Below are positions 1-7,516 of a stretch of 64,000 nucleotides of DNA, in pieces. The number at the start of each line of letters is the position of its first letter. The first letter of the stretch is position 1. Location: contig JBDIBF010000008.1 in the NCBI GenBank assembly GCA_039812765.1, positions 1 through 64,000 of the forward strand, given 5' to 3'. Under the pieces are notes generated by a model, which did no database searches, was not told the DNA's origin, and saw only the letters and a list, made by a program, of their open reading frames with translations. This DNA comes from JADJVL01 sp039812765. GTDB taxonomy: Bacteria > Acidobacteriota > Holophagae > Holophagales > Holophagaceae. Both the position numbers and the translations under genes were made by a program.

Positions 1-40
1 TGGTAGACCCCCGGGGCGGTCCTGCCGATACCATCGCTGC

Positions 41-664
41 ATGGACCCCCACCTCCCCTTCCGGGAGCAGCACAAGCTCCGGCTCGCCTGGATGCCCTGG
101 CTCTACTTCGTCCTGAAGGCGAAGCACCGGGCCTGGGCGGAGCCCTGGCAGGCGGAGGTGCAGCGCCACCTCCAGGCCCTCGAGACGGTGGAGATCGGAC
201 ATGGCTGCTTCATCGCCCCCACGGCAAGGGTCTTCGGGGAACCCGGCCGCCCCGTGCGGATCGGCGACGGCTGCAGCGTGGCCGCCGACGCGTTCATCCA
301 CGGGCCCGTCACCCTCGGAGACGGTGTGAGCGTGAATGCCCGTGCCAGCCTCGATGGCGGGGCCAAGGGCCTCGTCGTGGGGAAGGGCACGCGCATCGCG
401 TCGGGCGCGGCCCTCTACGCCTTCGACCACGGGATGGATCCGGACCGAGAGATCCGCGCCCAACCCGTCACGTCCCGCGGGATCATCGTCGGCGAGGACG
501 TGTGGATCGGGGCCAATGCCGGGATCACGGACGGCGTGCGCGTCGGTGATCACGCGGTGGTGGCCATGGGCGCGGTGGTGACCCGGGACGTGCCGGACTG
601 GGCCCTGGTGGGCGGGGTCCCGGCGCGGGTCCTCGGCGACCGGCGGGACCGGGCCCACGCCTAG
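41..664 (+). CDS. Hexapeptide-repeat acyltransferase
   Basis: This 207-residue protein is a cytoplasmic acyltransferase of the left-handed beta-helix family (LbetaH, maltose/galactoside O-acetyltransferase-like). From about residue 60 onward it shows imperfect hexapeptide repeats such as VRIGDG, VTLGDG, LVVGKG, IIVGED and VRVGDH. The catalytic-type His lies in the FDHGMD stretch, and the C-terminus GGVPARVLGDR is typical of O-acetyltransferases. The ATG at 41 gives a complete family-length protein. The N-terminal 50 residues are basic and aromatic and may contact the acceptor. The acceptor (sugar, polysaccharide or other) cannot be read from sequence. The gene stands alone; upstream context lies outside the window. 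Confidence 0.85.
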   Translation: MDPHLPFREQHKLRLAWMPWLYFVLKAKHRAWAEPWQAEVQRHLQALETVEIGHGCFIAPTARVFGEPGRPVRIGDGCSVAADAFIHGPVTLGDGVSVNARASLDGGAKGLVVGKGTRIASGAALYAFDHGMDPDREIRAQPVTSRGIIVGEDVWIGANAGITDGVRVGDHAVVAMGAVVTRDVPDWALVGGVPARVLGDRRDRAHA

Positions 665-853
665 GCCAGGGCCTCAAATCCGTTGATCCGCGCGACGCCC
701 AGGTTCATCCTGGGTTGCAATTTACTGCGACACCCTCCCTTCAACCTTTTCCATCCGCTCGTCGGTCTCGACTTGCAGGATGGCACGGCGCATGACTCAT
801 CCCGTGCCGTGGGTCACACCCACCATCGCCGCGACAGGCGGCAGGAGACAACG
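665..853. other. Intergenic leader, no gene seen
   Basis: This 189-base stretch between the acyltransferase and the small exported protein has no supportable ORF. It must carry the promoter for the gene at 854, but no clear -35/-10 pair was found. The ribosome-binding site GCAGGAG sits just before the ATG at 854. Confidence 0.4.
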
Positions 854-1192
854 ATGAACACCCCCAAGCGCCTCACCCTCCTCCTCGCCGGGATCCTGGT
901 CTCCGGCGCCGGCCTCCTGGCCCAGGACACCACCACACCCAAGCGTGAAGCCCAGGTGGAGCGCCGCGCCGCCCGCCAGCAGAAGCGCATCGACAAGGGC
1001 GTCGCCAGCGGCAAGATGACTCCCCAGGAGGCCGCCCACGCCGAGAAGCGCGAAGCCAAGCTCCAGGGTGACATCGCCAAGGCCGAGGCCGACGGCAAGG
1101 TCACCAAGAAAGAGCAGGCGAAGCTGAACCACGAGGAGAACAAGAACTCGCGGAAGATCCACCGCAAGAAGCACAACGCCAAGACCAACTGA
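854..1192 (+). CDS. Small exported Lys-rich helical protein
   Basis: The protein has 112 residues. An N-terminal signal peptide (residues 1-23, hydrophobic LTLLLAGILVSGAGLLA then Q) is followed by a highly charged, Lys/Glu/Ala/Gln-rich mature part predicted to be helical. I see two loosely related segments, RIDKGVASGKMTPQEAAHAEKRE and the IAKAEADGKVTKKEQAKLN region; both resemble a short helix-turn-helix unit (basic helix, G-K-[MV]-T-x-x-E turn, helix). The ATG at 854 was chosen because GCAGGAG precedes it and the signal peptide begins there; an in-frame start about 170 bases upstream has no such support. Periplasmic location is inferred. Function is unknown. A strong terminator hairpin follows. 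Confidence 0.75.
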   Translation: MNTPKRLTLLLAGILVSGAGLLAQDTTTPKREAQVERRAARQQKRIDKGVASGKMTPQEAAHAEKREAKLQGDIAKAEADGKVTKKEQAKLNHEENKNSRKIHRKKHNAKTN

Positions 1193-1211
1193 TCCGATCC
1201 CGATCGCCCCT

Positions 1212-1242
1212 GGACGCGGGGGCCGGAAAAGCCCCCGCGTCC
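1212..1242 (+). terminator. Rho-independent-type hairpin
   Basis: A 12-bp perfect G+C-rich stem (GGACGCGGGGGC paired with GCCCCCGCGTCC) closes a 7-base loop CGGAAAA, 20 bases after the stop of the 112-residue exported protein. There is no long T-run, as is common in G+C-rich genomes. Confidence 0.7.
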
Positions 1243-1284
1243 CTGATCCACCCTTCCCGCCGCCTGCGGCGGCCTGGAGTCCCC

Positions 1285-1515
1285 ATGCGATTCCAACCCC
1301 TAGCCCTGGCCTCCCTCCTCCTGGCGACCTTGCCGCTTTCCGCGCACCAGCGGGTCTTCCTCCGCGCAGGTTTCCCGGGTCCGCGGCCCGTGGTGGTGGT
1401 CCGGCCCCCCCTGCCGGTCCTCGCCCCGCCCGTGGTGGTGGTCGGCCATCGTCCGCACTTCGGCTGGTGCCGGCGGCACCATCGCCGCCACCATTGGCAC
1501 CGCGGCTGCTGGTGA
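1285..1515 (+). CDS. Small exported Pro/Val/His-rich protein
   Basis: This 76-residue protein has a signal peptide (residues 1-20, ending LPLSA|HQ). A Pro/Val-rich middle (RPVVVVRPPLPVLAPP, then VVVVGH) is followed by a C-terminal cluster WCRRHHRRHHWHRGCW with six His and two Cys. The start has GGAG at a normal distance. The His/Cys tail could bind a transition metal, but that is inference. Similar low-complexity exported peptides are often annotated only as hypothetical. Its short length and biased composition lower confidence that it is a real gene, although the signal peptide and ribosome-binding site support it. Confidence 0.6.
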   Translation: MRFQPLALASLLLATLPLSAHQRVFLRAGFPGPRPVVVVRPPLPVLAPPVVVVGHRPHFGWCRRHHRRHHWHRGCW

Positions 1516-1602
1516 GCTCGGCCTCCTGACCTTCCCCGGGGTGTCTCGGTCCCGCCCGGAGCTTTATGCTGGGGGAACCGCCAGCCGCCCCGGAGAACCA
1601 GG

Positions 1603-2151
1603 ATGAGCCCGAACCAGACCGTCTTCGTCCCCGCGACCCTGGGCCTCGACCTGCCGGACTGCCCCCGCGGGCCTTCGGCCCAGGAGCAGCAGGCGGTGCT
1701 GGCCTCGCTGGGCACCGCGAAGATCGACTGGTCCACCTTCGGCCCCTACCTCGCCTTCGACCCGGAGGTCTACGTGCGACGGCGCCTCTACCTCAACGAG
1801 GCCTGGGAAGCGCTGCTGCTCTGCTGGCTTCCGGGACAGAAGACCGCCATCCACGACCACGGCGACTCCTGGGGCTCCACCTTGGTGCTCATGGGGGAGC
1901 TCGTGGAGAGCCAGTACCGCTGGCACGGCCGGGGCATCCCCCTGGAGATGCGCGGCGAGAACCCCCTGGGCGAGCGCCAGATCACCGTGGAGACCCACAG
2001 CACCATCCACGTGGTGAGCAACCGCAGCGCCGCGCCGGCGGTGAGCCTGCACCTCTACTCGCCGCCCCTGCGCTTCCTCCACGCCTACGACGCCACCAGC
2101 GGCGAGCAGAACCGCGTGGAGCCCGCGGAGAGCCGCTTCTACACGCGGTAG
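1603..2151 (+). CDS. Cysteine dioxygenase family protein
   Basis: This 182-residue cupin is the length of bacterial cysteine dioxygenase, which oxidises L-cysteine to cysteine sulfinate with O2 at a three-His Fe(II) centre. Iron ligands are H84 and H86 (IHDHG) and H136 (STIHVVSN). The second-sphere pair H150/Y152 lies in the hallmark SLHLYSPPL. The mammalian crosslinking Cys is replaced by Gly (HDHGDSWG), as in other bacterial members. The ATG follows GGAG. A related 3-mercaptopropionate dioxygenase activity cannot be excluded. It is convergent with the YeiH-type transporter, which may export sulfite/sulfate from cysteine catabolism; that link is inference. Confidence 0.88.
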   Translation: MSPNQTVFVPATLGLDLPDCPRGPSAQEQQAVLASLGTAKIDWSTFGPYLAFDPEVYVRRRLYLNEAWEALLLCWLPGQKTAIHDHGDSWGSTLVLMGELVESQYRWHGRGIPLEMRGENPLGERQITVETHSTIHVVSNRSAAPAVSLHLYSPPLRFLHAYDATSGEQNRVEPAESRFYTR

Positions 2152-2176
2152 ACCTTCAGGCCGCTCCCGGCCGACC

Positions 2177-3133
2177 CTAGTGGATCCACCCCAGGCGGAT
2201 CGCCCCGAGGCTCCCCGCGCCGACGCAGATCCACAGCAGCAGCCCCTGGACGAAGGGCCGCGGCCCCACGCGCTTCAGGGCCTCCCGGCTGAGGCCGCAG
2301 CCGAGGAGGAAGAGGGTGAGCACGAGGCTGCGCTTCGCCGCGGAGTTCACCCAGTCCCCCGCCGGCCGCAGGGCCGGCACGAAGGTCACCAGGGCCGCCA
2401 TGGCGAGGAAGCCCAGGATGAACCAGGGGCGCTTGGCCTTCGCCCTTCCGTGGGCGTCGACGGCCTCGCCGTCGAAGGCGCCCAGCCGAGCGTAGGCGAG
2501 GCCGATGCCGAAGGCCACCGGGACGATCCAGAGGGCCCGGGCCAGCTTGGTGGTGGTGGCCACCAGCAGGGCCTCCGCCCCGTAGCCCGACGCGGCGCCC
2601 ACCACGGAGCTGGTGTCGTGGATGGCGAGGGCCGCCCACAGGCCGAAGGGCCGCTCGGCCAGGTGCAGGCCGTGGCCGACCATGGGGAAGATCACCAGGG
2701 CCGTGGCATTGAGGAGGAAGACCGTGGCGAGCGCCATGGAGACCTCCTCGTCCTTCGCGCGGATCACCGGCGCCACCGCGGCGATGGCGCTGCCGCCGCA
2801 AATGGCCGTGCCCACGCTGAGGAGCACCGACGTATCCCGGGCCACCTTCAAGGCGCGGCCCAGGGCCCATCCCAGCGCGAGGGCCAGGGCCAGGCCCGCG
2901 GCGGTGTAGGCGAAGCCCGCAAGGCCGGCCTTCGCCACCTTCACCAGGTCCATGCCGGCGCCGAGGCCGACCACGGAGAGGCTGAGCAGCCTCGGCGTCA
3001 GGGCCTTGGTCCGCGCCGCGTAGGGGTTGCCCAGGGCCAGGGCGAGGAGGATGCCCACCAGGAGGGCCGCCCAGCTCGGGACGCTGGGCCAGAGGCTGGC
3101 CAGGGCGAGCAGCGGGAGGAGGATCCTCGCCAC
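2177..3133 (-). CDS. YeiH family putative sulfate/sulfite exporter
   Basis: This 318-residue inner-membrane protein has about ten hydrophobic segments. It carries the YeiH/UPF0324 signature TAICGGSAIAA (109-119) and the conserved IHDTSSVVGA stretch in the next half. The family is annotated as putative sulfate exporter; biochemical proof is limited. The start is GTG at 3133, three bases after the stop of the upstream phosphatase gene, so the two are probably co-transcribed. It converges on the cysteine dioxygenase gene with only 25 bases between stops, which suits a role in disposing of oxidised sulfur, though substrate is inferred. Confidence 0.85.
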   Translation of the reverse strand: MARILLPLLALASLWPSVPSWAALLVGILLALALGNPYAARTKALTPRLLSLSVVGLGAGMDLVKVAKAGLAGFAYTAAGLALALALGWALGRALKVARDTSVLLSVGTAICGGSAIAAVAPVIRAKDEEVSMALATVFLLNATALVIFPMVGHGLHLAERPFGLWAALAIHDTSSVVGAASGYGAEALLVATTTKLARALWIVPVAFGIGLAYARLGAFDGEAVDAHGRAKAKRPWFILGFLAMAALVTFVPALRPAGDWVNSAAKRSLVLTLFLLGCGLSREALKRVGPRPFVQGLLLWICVGAGSLGAIRLGWIH

Positions 3134-3136
3134 CGC

Positions 3137-4789
3137 CTACTTCGCCTTCCGGGCCAGGTCGAGGGCTGCGCCGTCCAGCTTCCCGGCGGGCGCGATGCCG
3201 AGCTCCCGGGCCAGGGTGGGCGCGAGGTCCACGGTGCGCACCGGATCCGGCCGTTCGCCGGGCTCCCAGGGGCCCCAGAAGATCAGCGGCACGCGGCGGT
3301 CGGCGTCGTAGGGGAATCCGTGCTGCACGATGTAGGGCGGATCGTCGGCGAAGTAGGTGAAGGGCTTGAGGGTCACCAGGATGTCGCCGCTGCGGCCAGG
3401 GACGGTGGAGTGCTTGAGAAGGGTCTTGAGCGAGCGCCCCTGGGGGTTCGGGGAAGGATCGTCCTCCGCGGCGGCCAGCTCGGCGGCGCTGAAGGCCGCG
3501 GCCACGTCGGGCATGCGGCGGAGCACCGACAGGGCCTCCTGGAGCAGCTCCTCCTTCGAGGCGCCGGCCACCTCGCGCAGGTAGAGGTTCTTCGGCATGC
3601 CGGTGTAGGTGAGGGGATCGGCGGTCAGGGCGGGGAACTTCCTCCGCAGCGCCGCGTTCATCTCCCCCACCCAGACCTTCTGGTCGAGGCGCTTCGCAGG
3701 GTAGCCCTGCTCGGCGAGGCGCTCCACCAGGTCGGTGCAGCCGTGGTCCGCCGTGAGCACCACCGCCACCGAGGGCACCTTCGCCTGGACGAAGGCCAGG
3801 AAGCGCCCCAGCAGGACGTCCAGGCGGCGCACCTGGTCGACCATCTCGTCGCCGGCGGTGCCGTAGAAGTGCCCCACATAGTCCGTGGCGGAGAAGCCCA
3901 CCGCCAGCAGGTCGGTGCCCTCGCCCTGGCCGAGGCGCTCGGTCTCGAGGAGCTTCTCGGCCACCTGCGCGGTGGCCTCGTCGAACCAGGGGGAGGCGCG
4001 GAATCGGTGGTAGAAGGCCTCGTCCAGGGGCATGCCCATGGGGTTGATCTGCCGCGGCAGGCCGCTGCGGAAGGTGCCGTAGTTCGTCTGCCAGGTGCCA
4101 TTGCGGGCGAGGCCCGAGGTCGGGGCCATGGGGGTCCAGTAGAGACTCTCGTGCCGCAGCCGGGCCATGAGGTCGGTGTTCTGTGCGGCCAGCCAGTCCG
4201 GCAGCTTCGCGGCGTAGGCGGTGCTGGTGGTGTAGCCGATGCCGGCCTCGAACCAGAAGGCGCCGGTGGGCTTCGCGCCCCCCATGAGGATGGACGCGCG
4301 GTCCTTGCCGCTGACCGTGAAGACCCGGGAGCCCTTCACCTGGGCCTGCAGCCAGTCCCCGAGGCCGGTGCCCCGGAAGAGGACCTGGCTCGCGCCCTTG
4401 GCGGCGGGGCCCTTGCCGAAGGTGGTCACCTTCCCGTCCTCGACGCAGTTGAGCTTCCGTCCCGTGGCCTTGTCCAGCCAGTTGTTCTCGGGGATCCCGG
4501 TGCTGCTGGGGTGCCGTCCCGAGAGCAGCACGCTGTGGCCCGGGCCGGTTTCGGTGAAGGCGTGGTCGTGGTAGGCGGCGGTGAAGCGGAGACCCTCCCG
4601 CTGGAGTCGGCCGAGGCCGCCGGGCAGGTCGCGGCCGTAGCGGGCCAACAGGTCCGCGCTGAGCTGGTCCACGGAGATGACCAGCAGGAGGGCGGGCCGG
4701 GGCGGAGTCTGGGGTCGTGCGGGAGGCGGGGCGGGCGCGGCGAGCAGCAGGGGAGCGGCCAGGAGGGCCGCGGGCAGGGCAGGGCGCAT
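3137..4789 (-). CDS. Exported alkaline phosphatase family protein (PafA-like)
   Basis: This 550-residue alkaline-phosphatase-superfamily enzyme has a signal peptide (MRPALPAALLAAPLLLAAPA). Metal ligands and nucleophile can be read: D in VISVDQ, the T/S nucleophile region TETGPGHS, DYVGHFYG (Asp and His), TADHG (Asp and His) and a late His in VQHGFPY. The Thr nucleophile and overall length fit PafA-like phosphate-irrepressible phosphatases and type I phosphodiesterases. It likely hydrolyses phosphomonoesters in the periplasm. The start was placed at 4789 because the signal peptide begins there; a start 27 bases upstream would add nine residues with no signal character. It is first in a two-gene run with the YeiH-like gene. 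Confidence 0.88.
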   Translation of the reverse strand: MRPALPAALLAAPLLLAAPAPPPARPQTPPRPALLLVISVDQLSADLLARYGRDLPGGLGRLQREGLRFTAAYHDHAFTETGPGHSVLLSGRHPSSTGIPENNWLDKATGRKLNCVEDGKVTTFGKGPAAKGASQVLFRGTGLGDWLQAQVKGSRVFTVSGKDRASILMGGAKPTGAFWFEAGIGYTTSTAYAAKLPDWLAAQNTDLMARLRHESLYWTPMAPTSGLARNGTWQTNYGTFRSGLPRQINPMGMPLDEAFYHRFRASPWFDEATAQVAEKLLETERLGQGEGTDLLAVGFSATDYVGHFYGTAGDEMVDQVRRLDVLLGRFLAFVQAKVPSVAVVLTADHGCTDLVERLAEQGYPAKRLDQKVWVGEMNAALRRKFPALTADPLTYTGMPKNLYLREVAGASKEELLQEALSVLRRMPDVAAAFSAAELAAAEDDPSPNPQGRSLKTLLKHSTVPGRSGDILVTLKPFTYFADDPPYIVQHGFPYDADRRVPLIFWGPWEPGERPDPVRTVDLAPTLARELGIAPAGKLDGAALDLARKAK

Positions 4790-4864
4790 GTCCACCTCGA
4801 CCCTCCAGGGTGCCAAAGGCGCCGGCCCAGGCCAAGCCCCGTGGGCTCCGGGCTACACTCCCGC

Positions 4865-5392
4865 ATGCCCTTCCCCGGACCGGACCTCGAGGCCCTTCCC
4901 ATGCGGCGCGGCGGCCTGTGGGCGGGCTGCCTGATCGGCGGCGGCATGGCGGGGCTCTTCCTCCTGATGCTGCTGGGCGCCTTCCAGGGGAGGCCCGCGG
5001 GCTGCGCGGCCTGGGCGCTGGGTGCCTTCACCGCGCTCCTGCTCTACGTCGCCTTCGCGAGCCTGCGGGAGCTGGCCTTCCCCCGCCCGCTGATCCGCGT
5101 CACCGCCGAGGGCCTGGCCTTCCGCATCACAGCGGGACGCGGCTTCTGGGAAGCGCCCTGGCGCCAGGTGCGGGCCATCCGCCACGGCGTGGAGACGGGG
5201 GAGTCGAGCCAGGCCTACGTGGAGTTCGAGTTCGCGCCGGATCCGGGGAACCCGCTGCCCGCGGTGCGCCTCAACGCCGGCAGCGGGCCCGAAGGCACCC
5301 TGCGCTTCCTCCAAGGCACCCTGGCGGGCGATCCCGTCCTCACCGCTGAGCGCCTGGAGGCCTACCGGCGGAGCTTCACCGAAGGGCGCTAA
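4865..5392 (+). CDS. Membrane protein with two TM helices and a PH-like C-terminal domain
   Basis: This 175-residue protein has two hydrophobic helices (about 18-40 and 46-66). A soluble C-terminal half follows, with the pattern ITAEGLAF...PWRQVRAI (written loosely) that recalls PH-like STM3941-type domains, where a Trp sits just before the strand. Function is unknown. The ATG at 4865 is taken because upstream in-frame sequence is antisense to the phosphatase gene. It is 8 bases upstream of the RNase gene, so the three genes (membrane protein, RNase, barstar) may form one transcript. Whether it is functionally tied to the RNase pair is not shown by sequence. Confidence 0.75.
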   Translation: MPFPGPDLEALPMRRGGLWAGCLIGGGMAGLFLLMLLGAFQGRPAGCAAWALGAFTALLLYVAFASLRELAFPRPLIRVTAEGLAFRITAGRGFWEAPWRQVRAIRHGVETGESSQAYVEFEFAPDPGNPLPAVRLNAGSGPEGTLRFLQGTLAGDPVLTAERLEAYRRSFTEGR

Positions 5393-5400
5393 GCTGGGCC

Positions 5401-5775
5401 ATGCGCCTCCTGCGGTTGTTGCTCGCCACCCTGGCCCTGGTCTTCACGGCCGGACTCCACGCCGCGCCGTCCCCGCCCCCGGCGGCGGTCCAGGCCGGCA
5501 TCCCCCCCGAGGCCTTCAAGGTGCTCGCCTACGTGCGGGAGCACCGCGAGGCGCCGCCGGGCCACGTGGGCGGCCGGCGCTTCGGCAACTTCGAGGGGCG
5601 CCTGCCCAAGGTGGACGCCCGCGGCCGCCGCCTCGCCTACCAGGAATGGGACATCCATCCCAAGCGGCCGGGCCGCAGCCGCGGACCGCAGCGCCTCGTC
5701 ACCGGCAGCGACGGCCGCGCGTGGTACACCGCGGACCACTACGACACCTTCATCGAGATCCGGGAGCGCCGATGA
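5401..5775 (+). CDS. Exported barnase-type ribonuclease
   Basis: This 124-residue protein has a signal peptide (residues 1-22, ending LHAAP) and a microbial RNase domain of the barnase/RNase N1 family. The catalytic set aligns with barnase: E82 (in LAYQEWDI) for E73, R94 for R83, R98 (PQRLV) for R87, and H113 (TADHYDTF) for H102. The GRRFGNFEGRLPK stretch matches the FSNREGKLP region. All key residues are present, so it should cleave RNA, preferentially after G. It is translationally coupled (4-base ATGA overlap) to a barstar-like inhibitor. Roles could be extracellular RNA degradation or attack on competitors. Confidence 0.9.
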   Translation: MRLLRLLLATLALVFTAGLHAAPSPPPAAVQAGIPPEAFKVLAYVREHREAPPGHVGGRRFGNFEGRLPKVDARGRRLAYQEWDIHPKRPGRSRGPQRLVTGSDGRAWYTADHYDTFIEIRERR

Positions 5776-6233
5776 GCTGGGACCTGCTGCTGAAGAACGA
5801 AGGGCCCTCCGTCCTCGTCTGGGAAGGCAAGGCCGACGACCTCTGCGACGCCGTGCTGGCCCTGGAGGACCTGCGCGCGAAGGGCCTCATGACGCGCTGG
5901 CTGCGGGCCAGCCGCATGCGCACCAAGGCCGCGCTGCTGGACGAGTTCGCCGCCGCGCTGCAGTTCCCCAGCGGCATGGGCATGAACTGGGACGGCTTCG
6001 ACGAATGCCTCAACGACCTTGAGTGGCTGGAGGGCGGGGCCGCGGCCCTCTTCGTCTTCGACGCCGAGCAGCTCCTGGCGGACGCGCCGCCCGAGGACCA
6101 GGCCACGCTCTTCGAGATCCTCGACGCCGAAGGGGACGTGCCCGTCCACGTCGTGCTGCAGGGCGAGAAGGCGGACACGCTGCTCGAGGGGCTGAAGGCG
6201 ATGGGCGTGGCGGCCGCGCGGATCCAGGGCTGA
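5772..6233 (+). CDS. Barstar family RNase inhibitor
   Basis: This 153-residue cytoplasmic protein carries the barstar signature MNWDGFDECLNDLEWL (71-86). N72, D74 and C79 align with barstar N33, D35 and C40. The barnase-binding hot spot D39 falls on E78, so an acidic side chain is kept but lengthened. About 45 N-terminal residues precede the core, more than in B. amyloliquefaciens barstar. The ATG overlaps the RNase stop (ATGA), which guarantees coupled synthesis of toxin and immunity protein. It should bind the neighbouring RNase before export and protect the producer. Confidence 0.9.
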   Translation: MSWDLLLKNEGPSVLVWEGKADDLCDAVLALEDLRAKGLMTRWLRASRMRTKAALLDEFAAALQFPSGMGMNWDGFDECLNDLEWLEGGAAALFVFDAEQLLADAPPEDQATLFEILDAEGDVPVHVVLQGEKADTLLEGLKAMGVAAARIQG

Positions 6234-6710
6234 TCAGCCTTCCTTCGCGATGAACTGCGCCAGCCCCCTGCGCGCCTCGCCGCGCACCTTGGCCTGGAGG
6301 AAGGGCATCCAGCCCAGCAGCCACCCCGGCGCGCCCAGGGCCTGCCGCGTCCAGGCCCAGAGGTCGAAGGCGTCCACCTGGTCGAGGATGAGCCCGTCCC
6401 GGAAGGTGAAGCGGCTGGTGATGCGGTTGACCACCCGGCGGCCCGTCTTCGAGAACGTGTAGCGGGCCTCCCAGAAGCCTTCGCCCGAAGCCTCGTCCGC
6501 ACGGCGCACCTCGAAGGTCATCGCGAAGTCCGCGGCCCGGCCCATCAGCATGCGCCACATGGCGCGGGCCTCGGCGGCGTTCAGAGTCCCGAAGGCGGGA
6601 TCCGTGAAGGAGCCGTCCTCGTGGTAGCAGGCGCCCATGGCCTCGCCATCCTTGCGCTGCATCGCCTCGTAGAAGCGGGTCAGGACGGCGTGGTGCGGGT
6701 GGCCGCTCAC
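6234..6710 (-). CDS. NTF2/SnoaL-like protein
   Basis: This 158-residue protein has a SnoaL/NTF2-like cone fold (residues about 8-120). The pattern LTRFYEAMQRKDGEAMGACYH followed by FTDPAFG, then MWRMLMG, is typical of family members, which include polyketide cyclases, isomerases and non-enzymatic ligand binders. The C-terminal part (GAPGWLLGWMPFLQAKVRGEARRGLAQFI) is an amphipathic extension. The start is GTG at 6710, overlapping the thiG stop as GTGA, so it is translated after thiG. The family is too diverse to give an activity. Confidence 0.75.
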   Translation of the reverse strand: MSGHPHHAVLTRFYEAMQRKDGEAMGACYHEDGSFTDPAFGTLNAAEARAMWRMLMGRAADFAMTFEVRRADEASGEGFWEARYTFSKTGRRVVNRITSRFTFRDGLILDQVDAFDLWAWTRQALGAPGWLLGWMPFLQAKVRGEARRGLAQFIAKEG

Positions 6711-7483
6711 GAGCCCACGACCCCTTCCACCGGGCTGCTGGCGCTGGCGTAGAGCTTCCTCGGCATGCGGCCCGCCTCGAAGGCCAGCCGACCGGCCTTC
6801 ACCGCAAAGTCCATGGCCTCGGCCATTTTCGCGGGCTCCCCGGCCTCGGCCACGGCGGTGTTGAGCAGCACGCCGTCGGCGCCGAGTTCCATGGCGAGCG
6901 TCGCGTCGCTCGCCGTACCCACGCCGGCGTCGACGATCATGGGGAGCTTGTAGGGTTCGAGCACCTCGCGGATGAGCCGCAGCGTCATCGGGTTCTGTAC
7001 GCCGAGGCCCGAGCCGATGGCGCTGCCCAGGGGCATCACGGCCGCGCAGCCCGCGTCGGCCAGCTTCCTGGCGAGGATGGGGTCGGCGTTCACGTAGGGC
7101 AGGACGATGAAGCCCTCCTTCACGAGGATCTTCGCGGCCTCCAGGGTCTCCTCGTTGTCCGGGTAGAGGCTCTTGGGGTCGCCGATCACCTCCAGCTTGA
7201 TCCACGGCGTCTCCAGGGCCTCCCGGGCCAGGCGCGAGACCCGCAGGGCCTCCTCGCGGGTGTAGCAGCCGGCGGTGTTGGGCAGCAGGGCGATGTCCTT
7301 GGGGATCCAGGCCAGGATGTTGTCCTCGCCCTTCGCGCCCAGGTCGAAGCGGCGCACGGCGAGGGTCACCATCTCCACCGACGCGGCCCGGTAGCAGGCC
7401 TGCATGGTGGCGAAGTCCTTGTACTTGCCCGTGCCGAGGATGAGGCGGTTGGTGAACGAGCGGTCGGCGATCGTGAAAGGCAT
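6707..7483 (-). CDS. thiG: Thiazole synthase ThiG
   Basis: This 258-residue TIM-barrel enzyme builds the thiazole phosphate of thiamine from deoxyxylulose 5-phosphate, ThiS-thiocarboxylate and dehydroglycine. Hallmarks are RLILGTGKY near the N-terminus, LPNTAGCYT, the Schiff-base Lys in WIKLEVIGD, MPLGSAIGSG, IVDAGVGTASDA and VLLNTAVA. Length is normal. An SD (GGAGGG) precedes the ATG. No thiS, thiO/thiH or thiC is adjacent, and no TPP riboswitch lies upstream. A ThiF-like E1 gene is present 49 kb away at 56,315, and Dxs, which makes the substrate, is at 50,645. Confidence 0.95.
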   Translation of the reverse strand: MPFTIADRSFTNRLILGTGKYKDFATMQACYRAASVEMVTLAVRRFDLGAKGEDNILAWIPKDIALLPNTAGCYTREEALRVSRLAREALETPWIKLEVIGDPKSLYPDNEETLEAAKILVKEGFIVLPYVNADPILARKLADAGCAAVMPLGSAIGSGLGVQNPMTLRLIREVLEPYKLPMIVDAGVGTASDATLAMELGADGVLLNTAVAEAGEPAKMAEAMDFAVKAGRLAFEAGRMPRKLYASASSPVEGVVGS

Positions 7484-7516
7484 GGCGGCTCCGGCCCTCC
7501 AGTGTACGCCCGGGCC

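Noticed and set aside
781..800. TGGCACGG near 784 as a sigma-54 promoter for the gene at 854
   Set aside because: The GC of the -12 element at the required spacing is missing.
2180..5392. Very long plus-strand reading frame over the YeiH and phosphatase genes
   Set aside because: It is an antisense shadow of G+C-rich genes on the other strand. Only the last 175 codons (from 4865) have protein-like character and a proper start.
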